A stretch of DNA of 64,000 nt from a bacterium (GTDB lineage Bacteria > Babelota > Babeliae > Babelales > Babelaceae): assembly GCA_023428375.1 (NCBI GenBank), contig JAEYYR010000004.1, positions 1 to 64,000 of the forward strand. Direction: 5' to 3'. Shown piece by piece: positions 1 through 9,194 of the stretch (positions are counted from its first letter, which is position 1; every line of letters begins with the position of its first letter). The position numbers were made by a program, and so were the translations under genes. The notes below the pieces were generated by a model. That model did no database searches, was not told the origin of the DNA, and was given only the letters and a program-made list of their open reading frames with translations.

Positions 1-2
1 AT

Positions 3-443
3 GATGCTTATCCTCTCGAGATACTCAAAGCTTTTTTTACACCATCAATTATGACTCATGAATTATTTCAAAATAATGAAAATCGCTCAGCAATTTTTGG
101 ATATATTGAGATTATAAGTTACATAAGAAATTATATTAAAATTCTGTATACCGTCAGACTGTTAAATCACATTTTTATTCCTTTGCAAGAATTAGAAAAG
201 ATTTCAGCAGCTAACATTTGTGATTCACCAAATATTATTCAACAACGCAAGTCTTTGAATAAGCTCATAAAATCAGAAATTAAAAATTTTACTGTAAATA
301 GGAAGCCAACCGTACATGAATACAAGGAAATCATTAATTTTATGCTTGATGTATTTCCTGCTGGCGAGTCAAATTTCTACTATCAAAAGTTTATGGAGCT
401 GAAAAACGAGGTAATTGGATTGCCCAATGATCTTCGGTTATGA
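3..443 (+). CDS. C-terminal part of a secreted-family paralogue, cut by window edge
   Basis: The first internal ATG is at 51, but the frame is open back to base 3 and the upstream codons (DAYPLEILKAFFTPSI) read as protein. The gene therefore most likely starts outside the window. Its C-terminus resembles the downstream tandem proteins, especially the in-frame segment after the TAG at 4430: FGYIEI matches LGYTSI, and both end with a helical stretch of the pattern 'Y..I..F.L..F..(G/D)(E/D)(S/T)..YY.K..EL'. It is probably a member of the same secreted family, with its signal peptide upstream. The function is not recognised. Confidence 0.6.
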   Translation, partial: DAYPLEILKAFFTPSIMTHELFQNNENRSAIFGYIEIISYIRNYIKILYTVRLLNHIFIPLQELEKISAANICDSPNIIQQRKSLNKLIKSEIKNFTVNRKPTVHEYKEIINFMLDVFPAGESNFYYQKFMELKNEVIGLPNDLRL

Positions 444-506
444 CCATGATTAATGGATGAATTGGGGGTATTAAATAATTCATTGTTTGATAATAATTGC
501 TTTTTG

Positions 507-512
507 TATAAT
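507..512 (+). promoter_or_regulatory. Putative -10 box of the 544 gene
   Basis: A perfect TATAAT sits about 30 bp before the start codon, with TTGTTT at 483-488 as a possible -35 at 18 bp spacing. The same 'TTTTTGTATAAT' block recurs at 2135-2145, before the remnant gene, with a TTGTAT 18 bp upstream. This shows that promoter and leader were duplicated together. Confidence 0.5.
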
Positions 513-543
513 AGAAATATAGTAAAAATAAGGAATGTAAACA

Positions 544-1911
544 ATGAAGCGTCTTACAATATTTTTAATTATTTTAACTCAGCTTGGCGTTTTTAATGCA
601 GCAGAGAAAAAAAATTACTTAAATTATGAAAATTTGCCGCCTAAAGCTCAAATTTTTTTTAATGCCCACGGTATTGGCTTTTATATAAGACCTCAGGATG
701 CATCAAAATTAGGCAATGAAAATGCATATAAAAATTTTCTTTTATCAAATGTTATAAAAAAAGCTCTCGAGCAAGGCAAAGGCGATCCTATTGATTCTAT
801 TCAATTGAACTTGTCCCGAGAAGAGTTTTTAGCTTTTGTTAATTTTGCAAAATTGTTTGCGGAAATGCAATCGTTTGAAGCTTTTGAAGAAGCTTTTAGG
901 GATTTTAATGGCTTTGAAATTTTACAATCGTTAGCTTTTGATCCTGCAATTATAAATGAAATTAAGATGGCTTTACGAAATAAGGCATTAGTCCAAAAAT
1001 CAGAGTCTAAAAAACGAAAAATGGAACAAACGCTCGGCGAAATTGTTAAAAAACTCAAAGGATATCCTACTGTTGAGATTGTTCGTAGCAGTACGGGCGG
1101 TTTAAAGCCGACTTTAGTATTGACCGATGAACAAGTGGCAAAATTAGTTCTAGCAGATGAAAATGCTTTGGTAAATGATTTAATTCAAGTGGCTAAACCG
1201 GGCGAAACAATTACCATTGAATTACAGAAGCCATTAGCCGATGCATCCATTGCATTGCTTCAGAGTTTTATAGATATTGTTAATAGAGCTTATCATCAAG
1301 AATCTTTTAATGATATAGAGAAAATTTATAACATCCTTAATATGTACATAAGTTTTAATTCTTTAAAAAGTACAGCAGATATTAAATATTTTATACTCGA
1401 CTTAAAAAAATTGGCTGATTTTTTTGGATACACCCAATTATCCAATGCATTAAAAGTAGTTATAAATGAAACGAAGATGCTGAATAATAATATTGATCTT
1501 ATTCCCTTATTAGATATTTCAGCAGATGTTACTAATGCTCAAGTATTAGAATTTCTCTTGAAATCAAAATTAATAACATATAATGATTTTAATAATATTC
1601 CTGAATTGTTAAATAAATGGAATGAAATACATAAATTATTCAAATTATTTAATCAAAATCAAAAATTAGATGATTCGATAATCAAATATTATCAATTATT
1701 CAAACGTATAAACAATGCGCTGACGGCCCATAACCCTTTAGTATTTACCGATATAAATGCTAAAATTGAAGAACTTGCACAAGATCTACCAGCTTCGCCT
1801 ACCGACACACGATCTAATAGACAACGTTTTATAGCAGATATACTAATGCCGCTGTTTGCAGGGCAACCACTTACGAAAAACGTGTTAGTTACTGTTTTGT
1901 TCCTGAATTAA
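544..1911 (+). CDS. Secreted tandem-family protein, 455 aa, unknown function
   Basis: Residues 1-20 form a signal peptide (MKRLTIFLIILTQLGVFNA) with likely cleavage before AEKKN. The mature protein is mostly helical. It appears to hold two similar halves, each with a short strand region followed by a 'L..FI..V' helix, and then a conserved 'KLADFFGYTQL' segment near residue 290. The protein at 2276 has the same order (ELADFFGYDLL), so the two are paralogues. The layout of short strands, an acidic helix and an 'LADFFGY..L' helix loosely recalls BTB/SKP1-type domains, but this is only a hypothesis. A 10-bp-stem hairpin follows the gene. The start is supported by the signal peptide; the Shine-Dalgarno (AAGGA) is weak. 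Confidence 0.8.
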   Translation: MKRLTIFLIILTQLGVFNAAEKKNYLNYENLPPKAQIFFNAHGIGFYIRPQDASKLGNENAYKNFLLSNVIKKALEQGKGDPIDSIQLNLSREEFLAFVNFAKLFAEMQSFEAFEEAFRDFNGFEILQSLAFDPAIINEIKMALRNKALVQKSESKKRKMEQTLGEIVKKLKGYPTVEIVRSSTGGLKPTLVLTDEQVAKLVLADENALVNDLIQVAKPGETITIELQKPLADASIALLQSFIDIVNRAYHQESFNDIEKIYNILNMYISFNSLKSTADIKYFILDLKKLADFFGYTQLSNALKVVINETKMLNNNIDLIPLLDISADVTNAQVLEFLLKSKLITYNDFNNIPELLNKWNEIHKLFKLFNQNQKLDDSIIKYYQLFKRINNALTAHNPLVFTDINAKIEELAQDLPASPTDTRSNRQRFIADILMPLFAGQPLTKNVLVTVLFLN

Positions 1912-1925
1912 ATATATTTGTACAC

Positions 1926-1954
1926 AAAGATCTCCATTTCGGAGATCTTTGAAT
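1926..1954 (+). terminator. Hairpin terminator after the 455-aa secreted protein
   Basis: AAAGATCTCC and GGAGATCTTT form a perfect 10-bp stem around a 5-nt loop. The T-tract after it is weak, so termination may be partial. Confidence 0.55.
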
Positions 1955-2134
1955 TTGTTGATAATATCATTTTAATTGTTCTTGGGTTGTATCTCTGTTT
2001 AATAATTTTTACTAGTAGAATATATATTTCTAAAATGAGGCGCTGTCGCAATATTGCAAGAAAATATCAAAAAACAATAATTAGTTATTGCTTGTAATGG
2101 GTAATTACCTATTTGTTGTATGCGAATAATGTCT

Positions 2135-2259
2135 TTTTGTATAATTAAAATATAGGCATTATAAAGAATGTAAGCAATTTACTGTGTTTGGTATTATTTT
2201 TAGGAATGCTCAATGCAGAATATGTTCTGCAAAATTTAGAAAATGTAGAAAGTAATTAA
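2135..2259 (+). pseudogene. Promoter plus signal-peptide remnant of the tandem secreted family
   Basis: The TATAAT promoter block (2140-2145) and leader resemble those of the gene at 544. The frame from 2179 then reads LLCLVLFLGMLNAEYVLQ and stops at 2257-2259. This is a signal peptide with the 'G-M/V-L/F-N-A' cleavage region of the neighbouring paralogues. The position aligned with the start codon is ATT, not ATG, and bases are missing inside the hydrophobic stretch, so it is a decayed copy. The rest of the 1912-2275 gap holds only the terminator of the upstream gene and featureless AT-rich sequence. Confidence 0.6.
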
Positions 2260-2275
2260 TTGTTAGGGGATTTGA

Positions 2276-3694
2276 ATGAAAAATACAGGTATTTTCTTGT
2301 TCGTTTTTTTAAATTTGGGCGTACTCCATGCGAGTGAACAAATATACTATGCAAATTTACCCCAGAAAATATATTTTAAAACCCCTCAAGGCATTACTTA
2401 TATCAGGCCTGCCGATCTTGGTAGTCAAGAGGCGCTAAATAGCTTTCTTGCTTCGAATATAATTAATAACGCTTTTATTAAAGGTAAAGGATTAGCTGCC
2501 GAAAATAATCAAATAGAAGTGTCGGTTTCTCCTAATGAATTAAAAGCATTTACGAAATTTATTAAAAATATTCATCTGGGACAAGCCATTCAAATGGCGT
2601 ATCAAGATGCATTTGATCAAATTGATGGTGTGAATATAATGCGTCTTCTACAGATCGCTCCAGAATTCCTCAAAGATATACAAGATGCTATTGGCAAAGC
2701 GCCCGAATCAGCTTCATCTGAGCCTGTTAATAGTGGTATCGGTAAACGAAAAAGAGAAGACGATGAACAACCTTCTAAAGCTGCAAGATTTCCAAGTGTA
2801 CTTATCCTTAGAAAAGGTGAAAAATTAAATTCCGCGGTATCTTTGTCTCCTAGGTTAATTGAGGCTCTTTCTCATATAAATGATAGCTTGATTGCAGGTT
2901 ATATAGAAAATAATATTCAATCAGGTGAGCCAATATTGATTGAACTGCCTGAAAGATTATCATCGGCAAGTCCTCTTCAAATTAATGATTTTTTTAACGT
3001 AGTCCTTGATTCATATAATAAAATAAACCTTGATAAATTGCAGAATATTGAAACGCTCAAAACAGACTATTTTAATCAGATATTGGGAGCACATATTCTG
3101 CTTATGAAAATAACGACGATAACGAGACTGCAAGAATATTTAGATATTTTATGGGAATTAGCTGACTTTTTTGGATATGATTTATTAGCAGAAAAACTAG
3201 CTACTATAGATTTTAACGATATCAGTAAAGGATCTGATGCTGTTTTATTACGCATTATCCAGTCAAATAATAAACAAATGATTAATGTAATTAAAGCATT
3301 ATTCGCTACGAATTTTATTGATGCAAATGATACATTAGAGGTATCGATCAAAAAATTAGAACAATTTGAATTAGCGCTTGGGTTAATGAAGTATGATTGG
3401 CTCAAAGAAGCAGTAACTGAGTTTAAGAAAACCTTGCAATCATTAATTCATCTATCAAAATTGTATGATCAATTGAGGAATAATTATCCGGGGATCGATG
3501 AGATGTATGGCGATGGAAACACTGCCTTAATTGAGAATTTCACCGCATTATCTAAAGATTTATCACCAAATAAAGAACCAATTACTGGTAGAATAATTTC
3601 GCCAAAAGCCCAGATAGCCAAACTCTTAAGTGAATATTTTAAAGGAAACTTAAAGATTTTTACGATAATTGGTACTGCAAGTATGCCGTTATAA
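2276..3694 (+). CDS. Secreted tandem-family protein, 472 aa, unknown function
   Basis: The signal peptide is residues 1-19 (MKNTGIFLFVFLNLGVLHA, cleavage before SEQIY). The order of segments parallels the protein at 544: an N-terminal 'YIRPADLGS' block (YIRPQDASK in the paralogue), a basic/acidic linker around residue 160 (KRKREDDEQ), a second strand/helix block and a conserved 'ELADFFGYDLL' helix near residue 295. The C-terminus is helical. The basic linker occurs at the same place in both paralogues and probably separates two domains. The start is preceded by a purine-rich TTAGGGGAT stretch acting as Shine-Dalgarno. The function is unknown. Confidence 0.8.
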   Translation: MKNTGIFLFVFLNLGVLHASEQIYYANLPQKIYFKTPQGITYIRPADLGSQEALNSFLASNIINNAFIKGKGLAAENNQIEVSVSPNELKAFTKFIKNIHLGQAIQMAYQDAFDQIDGVNIMRLLQIAPEFLKDIQDAIGKAPESASSEPVNSGIGKRKREDDEQPSKAARFPSVLILRKGEKLNSAVSLSPRLIEALSHINDSLIAGYIENNIQSGEPILIELPERLSSASPLQINDFFNVVLDSYNKINLDKLQNIETLKTDYFNQILGAHILLMKITTITRLQEYLDILWELADFFGYDLLAEKLATIDFNDISKGSDAVLLRIIQSNNKQMINVIKALFATNFIDANDTLEVSIKKLEQFELALGLMKYDWLKEAVTEFKKTLQSLIHLSKLYDQLRNNYPGIDEMYGDGNTALIENFTALSKDLSPNKEPITGRIISPKAQIAKLLSEYFKGNLKIFTIIGTASMPL

Positions 3695-3736
3695 ACAGTT
3701 TATTAATTATTTAAATACTAACTTAAAGGGAGCTAT

Positions 3737-4432
3737 ATGTTTTTAGTTTTGGGATTCTTTTTTATGATGCATCTTCAAGCCATAGAGCATAAAGCTCCTT
3801 TTATACAAGAACAAGAATTTAAAATATATATTGATTTTCCCAATGGCGAATCACATGAATTACCTTATAGTGAATATCAATCATTGATTTTTATAGAAAA
3901 TTCTTTGATTCGACAACTCGTTACACAAAATACTACTTATCAAGATATCCATCTATTATTACCGTTTGAATTTGCCGGAATGCATTGGGTTGAAGTCGAA
4001 AATTTTTTACATTTTGTACGAGTATTATATGGTTATTTTGTAACACCGCCAGATTATGAATTATTAAAAGCTTTTAGGCAATATTTAGATGCATTTAAAC
4101 CACAATCATTTAATGACTTAATTCAATATATAACCAATTTTCGTATGCTGTCGGTATCTTTTCAGTATCATCATTTAACGGTAAAGCTTGATGAGCTTTT
4201 ATCATTATTAGCAAGTCCTTTAGCGCATGATATTGTTGCATTGAGTTCCCAAGTGACCCAAAACGATACGCCAATAGATATTCTTCAAAAAATGAGCACC
4301 AAGAATTTTACTTCTAGTCCAGAAGTATTACATCGAGCAAAAATTATTACTTTTATACTGGGTTACACATCAATTTTTGATGCATTTGTAAGACTTATTA
4401 TTGTAGTGGAATCACTTGATAGATTAATATAG
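3737..4432 (+). CDS. Secreted tandem-family protein, 231 aa, ended by an in-frame TAG
   Basis: It starts after AAAGGGAG with a hydrophobic signal peptide (residues 1-17, ending LQA). The body contains one strand/helix block (HLLLPFEFAG...VENFLHFVRVLYG) and the family's helical segment around residue 135 (SVSFQYHHLTVKLDELLSLL), which aligns with the ADFFGY helices of its larger neighbours. Translation ends at TAG 4430-4432. The frame then continues open for another 76 codons that match the C-terminus of the family, so this product looks like the shortened form of a roughly 308-residue protein. Confidence 0.7.
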   Translation: MFLVLGFFFMMHLQAIEHKAPFIQEQEFKIYIDFPNGESHELPYSEYQSLIFIENSLIRQLVTQNTTYQDIHLLLPFEFAGMHWVEVENFLHFVRVLYGYFVTPPDYELLKAFRQYLDAFKPQSFNDLIQYITNFRMLSVSFQYHHLTVKLDELLSLLASPLAHDIVALSSQVTQNDTPIDILQKMSTKNFTSSPEVLHRAKIITFILGYTSIFDAFVRLIIVVESLDRLI

Positions 4433-4663
4433 ATTACCAAGGGATCTGGGCGACGTAATCAGGCAGCTCGTGATGAAATGGAAGAGTTAGAAGCAAAGCT
4501 TGAGCAAGCTATAACAGAGCTTAGTGGTTTTGTTGAACCTACAGATATTCAATTGATGTATGTCTATGACTTCTTACTACGATTTTTTTCTGATGATACT
4601 TCATCATACCATTATAGAAAAATCAAGGAATTAGCGATTAAAATGAGTATGCCCCGCAAATAG
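4433..4663 (+). pseudogene. In-frame C-terminal segment beyond the TAG of the 3737 gene
   Basis: The codons after TAG 4430-4432 stay in the same frame through to TAG 4661-4663. An internal ATG at 4478 exists but has no Shine-Dalgarno. The segment LEQAITELSGF...YVYDFLLRFFSDD...YHYRKIKELAIKMSMP aligns with the end of the partial gene at 3-443 (LNKLIKSEIKNF...EIINFMLDVFPAG...FYYQKFMELKNEVIGLP). It is therefore the missing C-terminal domain, separated by one stop codon. A recent nonsense mutation, a sequencing error or stop readthrough could each explain it. Confidence 0.65.
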
Positions 4664-4676
4664 CAGGGCATACTTT
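4648..4676 (+). terminator. Terminator at the end of the left tandem array
   Basis: TATGCCC (4648-4654) pairs with GGGCATA (4666-4672) and is followed by a T-run. It overlaps the last codons of the array and sits against the 3' end of the convergent clpB. Confidence 0.65.
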
Positions 4677-7247
4677 TTACTTAATAACGATTTTATTATG
4701 CTCTCCAAACACTTCGATTCTTCTCGTATCTGGTTTTTTAAGTAAGAATTGTGAAAGCGGTACCATTATATGCTGCTGAATTGCGCGTTTTAATGGGCGT
4801 GCCCCAAATTCTTTTTCGTATCCAAGTTCAGCAATAACAGGATAGGTACTATCATCGATACGTAGATCTACTTGTTTTTCTGCCATGCGTTTAGCAAGGG
4901 TATTAAGTTGAATGCGTGCGATGCGCACTACATCTTTTTGTGTAAGCATTCTAAAGAATGCAATTGCATCAATACGATTAAGAAATTCAGGCCTAAACGT
5001 TTTATGTAAAATCTTTTCGATTTGTTCTTTTACTTTATCAGTAATTTCACCGGCTTCTAAGATAATATCCGAACCAATATTTGAGGTCATGATGATTATG
5101 GTGTTTTTAAACGATACCGTGCGTCCTTGACTATCAGTTAGTCTGCCTTCATCAAGTATTTGTAGGAAAATATTAAATACATCAGGATGCGCTTTTTCTA
5201 TTTCATCAAACAATACCACGCTATATGGTTGCTTACGTACAGCTTCGGTTAATTGACCGCCTTCTTCAAAGCCAACATAGCCAGGAGGAGCGCCGATCAA
5301 GCGAGCCACCGCATGCTTTTCCATATATTCTGACATATCGATGCGAATTAATTTTTTTTCATCATCGAACAAAAAATCAGCGAGTGTTTTAGCAACTTCT
5401 GTTTTACCAACGCCCGTTGGACCTAAAAATAAAAATGAACCAATGGGGCGATTGGGATCAGATAGCCCTGCACGATGCATTTGTATCGCTTGTGCAACGG
5501 CAGTTACCGCTTCGTCTTGCCCAATGACGCGTTCTTTGAGAATTTCTTCAAGAGACAATAATTTTTGTGTTTCACTTTCTTGCAGTTTGGCTGCTGGTAT
5601 ACCGGTCCAGCGTGATAACACAGCAGCAACATCACGTTCATCAACTTCTTCTTTTAAGAGTGATGTTTTAACTGATTTGAGCTTGGTTTGTTCTTGTTCA
5701 AGTTCTTGCTGTAATTTTGCTAATTTGCCGTATTTTATTTCGGATGCTTTGGCAAAATCGCCTTCACGTTCAGCTTGTGCAAATTGATTTTGTGCAACTT
5801 CGATTTGCTCTTTGATTTTACCCATTCGTTCAAGCGGTGCTTTTTCTGCTTTCCATTGATTATATAGGGATGATTGTTGTTCTTTGAGTTTGCTTAATTC
5901 TTTATCAAGTTCAACCAGCCGTGTTTTTGATGCATCGTCTTTTTCTTTTGCAAGCGCTACTTTTTCAATCTCAAGTTGACGAATGGTACGTCCTAATTGA
6001 TCTAATGCCTCTGGCTGGGAATCGATAGCCATTTTCACCATAGCTGCAGCTTCATCAACTAAATCAATTGCTTTGTCAGGCAAAAATCTATCAGAAATAT
6101 TTTTCGCAGATAACATCACTGCATCAACAAGCGCTTGATCTTTAATACGAATGCCATGATGCAATTCATAGCGTTCTTTTAATCCACGCATAATTGAAAT
6201 AGCATCTTCAATAGTAGGCTCTTCAACAAGAACTTTTTGGAATCTGCGTTCAAGTGCTGCATCTTTTTCAATATATTTTTTATATTCTTTAATGGTAGTT
6301 GCACCAATACAATGTAATTGACCGCGTGCAAGTGCCGGTTTTAATAAGTTAGATGCATCCATGCCGCCACCACCAGCTGCACCAGCGCCTACCAACATAT
6401 GAAGTTCATCAATGAATAAAATAATATGATCGTGTTGGTCTTCAATCTCTTTTAAAACTGATTTTAATCGTTCTTCAAATTCGCCCTGATATTTTGCGCC
6501 GGCAATCAAAAGGCCTAAATCAAGCGCATAAATGGTGCTGTTTTTGAGTGTTTCGGGAACGTCGTTGTTGATAATTCGTTGGGCAATACCTTCAACAATG
6601 GCGGTTTTGCCAACTCCAGGCTCACCGATTAATACGGGATTATTTTTGGTTCTGCGCGATAAAATTTGAATTACGCGACGAATTTCTTCATGACGACCGA
6701 TTACTGGATCAAGTCGCCCATCGCGTGCTTGCTGCGTAATATTTTGACAATACTTTTCTAATGATTGATAGGTACGTTCTGCGTTTTTTGAGTTCACCGT
6801 TTTTCCTTTTCGTATGGTTTGCATATGCGTTAATAAAGCACTGCGTATGAATCGGTGTTTTTTAAAAAAATCGAGTATCGATTTTGGTAGATACTGAGTT
6901 TCGCTTAAAGCAAGCATAATATGTTCGAGCGAAACATAGGCATCACCAAGTGCATCAGCTTCTTTCTGCGCTTTAGTCAAAATATCTTGTAATTCCTTGT
7001 CAGCTACAAGCTGTCCTCCTTGCACCAGTGGCAATTTATTGATTTCGTCCTGAGTTAATTGGATTAAATCCGCTAAGGGCACATTGAGCATTTGATAAAA
7101 TTGACTGCAGAACGGATCTTGTTCGGTCGCTTCTAAAATATGCAGGGGCATTAACACAGAATTGTGACGAGCTTGCGCTAAAGACGCTGCTTTTTGGAAA
7201 AGTTCGGTAGCTGCATCGGTGAATTTGTTTAAAAAATCGTTTGACAT
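4677..7247 (-). CDS. clpB: ATP-dependent disaggregase ClpB
   Basis: This is a full-length Hsp100 chaperone of 856 aa (family about 860). It works as a cytoplasmic hexamer that pulls proteins out of aggregates together with DnaK. The N-terminal Clp repeat domain covers residues 1-145. Nucleotide-binding domain 1 has Walker A GEPGVGKT near residue 205. A long charged coiled-coil middle domain at about 400-530 distinguishes ClpB from ClpA/ClpC. Nucleotide-binding domain 2 has Walker A GPTGVGKT near 605 and Walker [11 protein letters not shown]. No IGF loop for ClpP docking is visible. AAAGGATG precedes the ATG as Shine-Dalgarno. A 16-bp palindrome lies about 50 bp upstream, between clpB and the divergent gene. 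No CIRCE element is seen. Confidence 0.98.
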   Translation of the reverse strand: MSNDFLNKFTDAATELFQKAASLAQARHNSVLMPLHILEATEQDPFCSQFYQMLNVPLADLIQLTQDEINKLPLVQGGQLVADKELQDILTKAQKEADALGDAYVSLEHIMLALSETQYLPKSILDFFKKHRFIRSALLTHMQTIRKGKTVNSKNAERTYQSLEKYCQNITQQARDGRLDPVIGRHEEIRRVIQILSRRTKNNPVLIGEPGVGKTAIVEGIAQRIINNDVPETLKNSTIYALDLGLLIAGAKYQGEFEERLKSVLKEIEDQHDHIILFIDELHMLVGAGAAGGGGMDASNLLKPALARGQLHCIGATTIKEYKKYIEKDAALERRFQKVLVEEPTIEDAISIMRGLKERYELHHGIRIKDQALVDAVMLSAKNISDRFLPDKAIDLVDEAAAMVKMAIDSQPEALDQLGRTIRQLEIEKVALAKEKDDASKTRLVELDKELSKLKEQQSSLYNQWKAEKAPLERMGKIKEQIEVAQNQFAQAEREGDFAKASEIKYGKLAKLQQELEQEQTKLKSVKTSLLKEEVDERDVAAVLSRWTGIPAAKLQESETQKLLSLEEILKERVIGQDEAVTAVAQAIQMHRAGLSDPNRPIGSFLFLGPTGVGKTEVAKTLADFLFDDEKKLIRIDMSEYMEKHAVARLIGAPPGYVGFEEGGQLTEAVRKQPYSVVLFDEIEKAHPDVFNIFLQILDEGRLTDSQGRTVSFKNTIIIMTSNIGSDIILEAGEITDKVKEQIEKILHKTFRPEFLNRIDAIAFFRMLTQKDVVRIARIQLNTLAKRMAEKQVDLRIDDSTYPVIAELGYEKEFGARPLKRAIQQHIMVPLSQFLLKKPDTRRIEVFGEHNKIVIK

Positions 7248-7296
7248 GCTGCATCCTTTGTTTTTTATCAGAATACAGCGGCTTTTTTCTGGTGTG

Positions 7297-7312
7297 AAGA
7301 GTTGAAACTCTT
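7297..7312. promoter_or_regulatory. Perfect inverted repeat between clpB and a divergent gene
   Basis: AAGAGTT-GA-AACTCTT is a perfect 7-2-7 palindrome in the 116-bp divergent intergenic region. It is placed where a repressor could control clpB, the neighbour or both. It does not match the CIRCE consensus bound by HrcA. The regulatory role is inferred. Confidence 0.4.
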
Positions 7313-7363
7313 GTTATGAGAGAGAATTATTTAATATACTAGTAGAAAATAAATGGGTGTCTC

Positions 7364-7696
7364 ATGTATAAAATGGTATATTGTGTTTTGTTTTTGTTAT
7401 GTATAAATGTGGTAATAGAGGCGGGTACTATTTCAGTGGTCAATAAAACTGCAAGCCCGGTTGATGTTGTAGTGCGCTATCCACAATGGATGAGATCGAA
7501 AATTACGCAAGTGTATCCAAATAAAACTGTCAATATTACGGACGTAAATCAATTTGCGCAAGTACAAGTTTTAGATGATTATGAGCAGCCCCAATCAGAA
7601 GCTTGGGTTAATCCGCTTGATAAAGCGTCGGTTAAAACAAACGGCACCATTACGATCTCAAAAGACAAAGATAAAATGCAAGTAAATATTCAATAA
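7364..7696 (+). CDS. Small secreted protein of the 'V-x-N-x-T' group, 110 aa
   Basis: The signal peptide is about residues 1-20 (ending VIEA). The mature N-terminus GTISVVNKTASPVDVVV resembles those of the small proteins at 62697, 63062 and 63529 (EVVNNTDQDLKV, TVINNTDEDIDA, TFINDTKTPII). The mature part has alternating hydrophobic residues typical of an all-beta fold. It is followed 12 bp downstream by another secreted protein, with which it probably forms an operon. The function is unknown. Confidence 0.75.
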   Translation: MYKMVYCVLFLLCINVVIEAGTISVVNKTASPVDVVVRYPQWMRSKITQVYPNKTVNITDVNQFAQVQVLDDYEQPQSEAWVNPLDKASVKTNGTITISKDKDKMQVNIQ

Positions 7697-7708
7697 AAAG
7701 GAATAATA

Positions 7709-8158
7709 ATGAAGAAAATATTCGTTTTATTAGCGATTGCTAATTTTTTAACTAACACTGCAGCGCCATTGCCAAAGCCGAATGCCCAAGAATTTGGTAT
7801 TTTGCTTGGAGTAAATGGTTCAATGCTATTCAATATGCCAGTATTTGGTTTTAATGTTGCAGGTACTCCAAATAATCAATCATTTTCTTATACTAACATT
7901 TCTAGTACACAAGTAGCTTTATCTCCAGCTAATAATGGTTATTATGTAGGTTTAACTTATAATGCTGTTAAAAATTGGGATGGAAAATTTATTGCTCAGT
8001 TTGAGACAGATCTTGGACGTCAACAAATTACAGGCAAACTTGATAAAAAATATATCAAAGGTGGCGGTTTAATTCGCATTATTTTCTATCGCGAGAAAAA
8101 AGGCGATAAATTGTATGAATACAAGTATCAGATTCAAGATTTGACCAACGCTAAATAA
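7709..8158 (+). CDS. Secreted protein, 149 aa, unknown function
   Basis: The signal peptide is MKKIFVLLAIANFLTNTAA. The mature part is rich in Gly, Asn, aromatic residues and alternating beta-strand patterns. It has a good AAAAGGAATAAT Shine-Dalgarno region and lies 12 bp after the 7364 gene. A strong bidirectional terminator follows. No family is recognised; a small beta-sandwich is the most that can be inferred. Confidence 0.75.
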   Translation: MKKIFVLLAIANFLTNTAAPLPKPNAQEFGILLGVNGSMLFNMPVFGFNVAGTPNNQSFSYTNISSTQVALSPANNGYYVGLTYNAVKNWDGKFIAQFETDLGRQQITGKLDKKYIKGGGLIRIIFYREKKGDKLYEYKYQIQDLTNAK

Positions 8159-8159
8159 A

Positions 8160-8189
8160 TAAAAGGGACCGTTTAAGCGGTCCCTTTTG
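8160..8189. terminator. Bidirectional terminator between convergent genes
   Basis: AAAAGGGACCG and CGGTCCCTTTT form an 11-bp stem around TTTAAG, with A/T runs on both sides. It serves the + strand pair at 7364-8158 and the - strand gene ending at 8190. Confidence 0.9.
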
Positions 8190-9146
8190 TTAGTCTAAAA
8201 TATCAAATCCATTATCTAATAAAATTTCATTGATTTTATTTTTAACCGAAGCCGGCATGTAATATTTTAAATGTGTATCTGGATGGTCATACAAGAGACG
8301 GGCATCTTGTATATACGCATCAGATAAAAAATTGATGAGTTCTGAATTATCTATTTTATTGCAATAATCAGCATATTCCTTTTCAAGATCAGTTTCATGA
8401 TTACCATGTATGTATACTATGCTTCCAAGATTATAAGGGATATATAATCCTCTAATGCAATAAATATTTGAAGAGCTCAGAGCGCTAAATATATTTTTGG
8501 TAAGGCTTTCTGCGCAACGGGAATGATTTATTTGTTTGATAATAGTTAATGTTTCTTCAAGATGCTCTATAGTATTTTTCTTACAGAATTCAATATCATC
8601 CCGTAGATTATGAGCGGATTTGTTGATAAATCGATAAGGATACAAAACTCCTTCAAAATCTCTCTTTATCATTTCAGCTTCAATATCACCCAGTTTAACT
8701 TTTTTAGTCTGGATACTACTAAAAAATTCGGAAATATTTCTGCGATTATTCGTTGGATTGAGGGCGAAAAATAATGATGGGATTATTCGTTTATAGTGCT
8801 GACTATGAACATGATCTCGAATCACGTTGATAAAGCTTGTAATATTATATAAAGAACGATGACTTTCAAAGTAAGCACAATCTGCATTCATAGCTTCTAA
8901 TTGTTTTTGATCATAGAGCAATCTTTGAAGAGGATATGGCATTTGTGGATAACCCACACATCGAATAAATTCTGATTTTGATGCAGATACCAATTTTTGA
9001 ATTATGGATGTTCTTTTAAGTTCGTTATGGGCAATTTTTTGTAACGTATTAAAACGTTGCTCAAAGTTTTTTGAACATGAAAGCGGTTTCGTGTGATGCA
9101 TTGCATGGGCAAATGCATGAAAGAAAATTAATATTAATAACTTCAT
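8190..9146 (-). CDS. Secreted protein, 318 aa, unknown function
   Basis: A short signal peptide (MKLLILIFFHAFAHA, cleavage before MHHTK) precedes a largely helical protein with several scattered Cys residues, including 'DCAYF' and 'FCKKN'. The Shine-Dalgarno is AAGGAGATG. It lies 48 bp downstream of uvrC on the same strand and may be co-transcribed with it. I recognise no domain. Confidence 0.75.
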   Translation of the reverse strand: MKLLILIFFHAFAHAMHHTKPLSCSKNFEQRFNTLQKIAHNELKRTSIIQKLVSASKSEFIRCVGYPQMPYPLQRLLYDQKQLEAMNADCAYFESHRSLYNITSFINVIRDHVHSQHYKRIIPSLFFALNPTNNRRNISEFFSSIQTKKVKLGDIEAEMIKRDFEGVLYPYRFINKSAHNLRDDIEFCKKNTIEHLEETLTIIKQINHSRCAESLTKNIFSALSSSNIYCIRGLYIPYNLGSIVYIHGNHETDLEKEYADYCNKIDNSELINFLSDAYIQDARLLYDHPDTHLKYYMPASVKNKINEILLDNGFDILD

Positions 9147-9194
9147 AAAGCATCTCCTTTGTGCGTTATCGATATACTAACGCAAAAGATAGCC

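Noticed and set aside
5341..5787. 148-aa plus-strand open frame
   Set aside because: It lies wholly inside clpB on the opposite strand, with Ser-rich composition typical of an antisense shadow.
7248..7363. CIRCE element for clpB
   Set aside because: The palindrome present does not match TTAGCACTC-N9-GAGTGCTAA.
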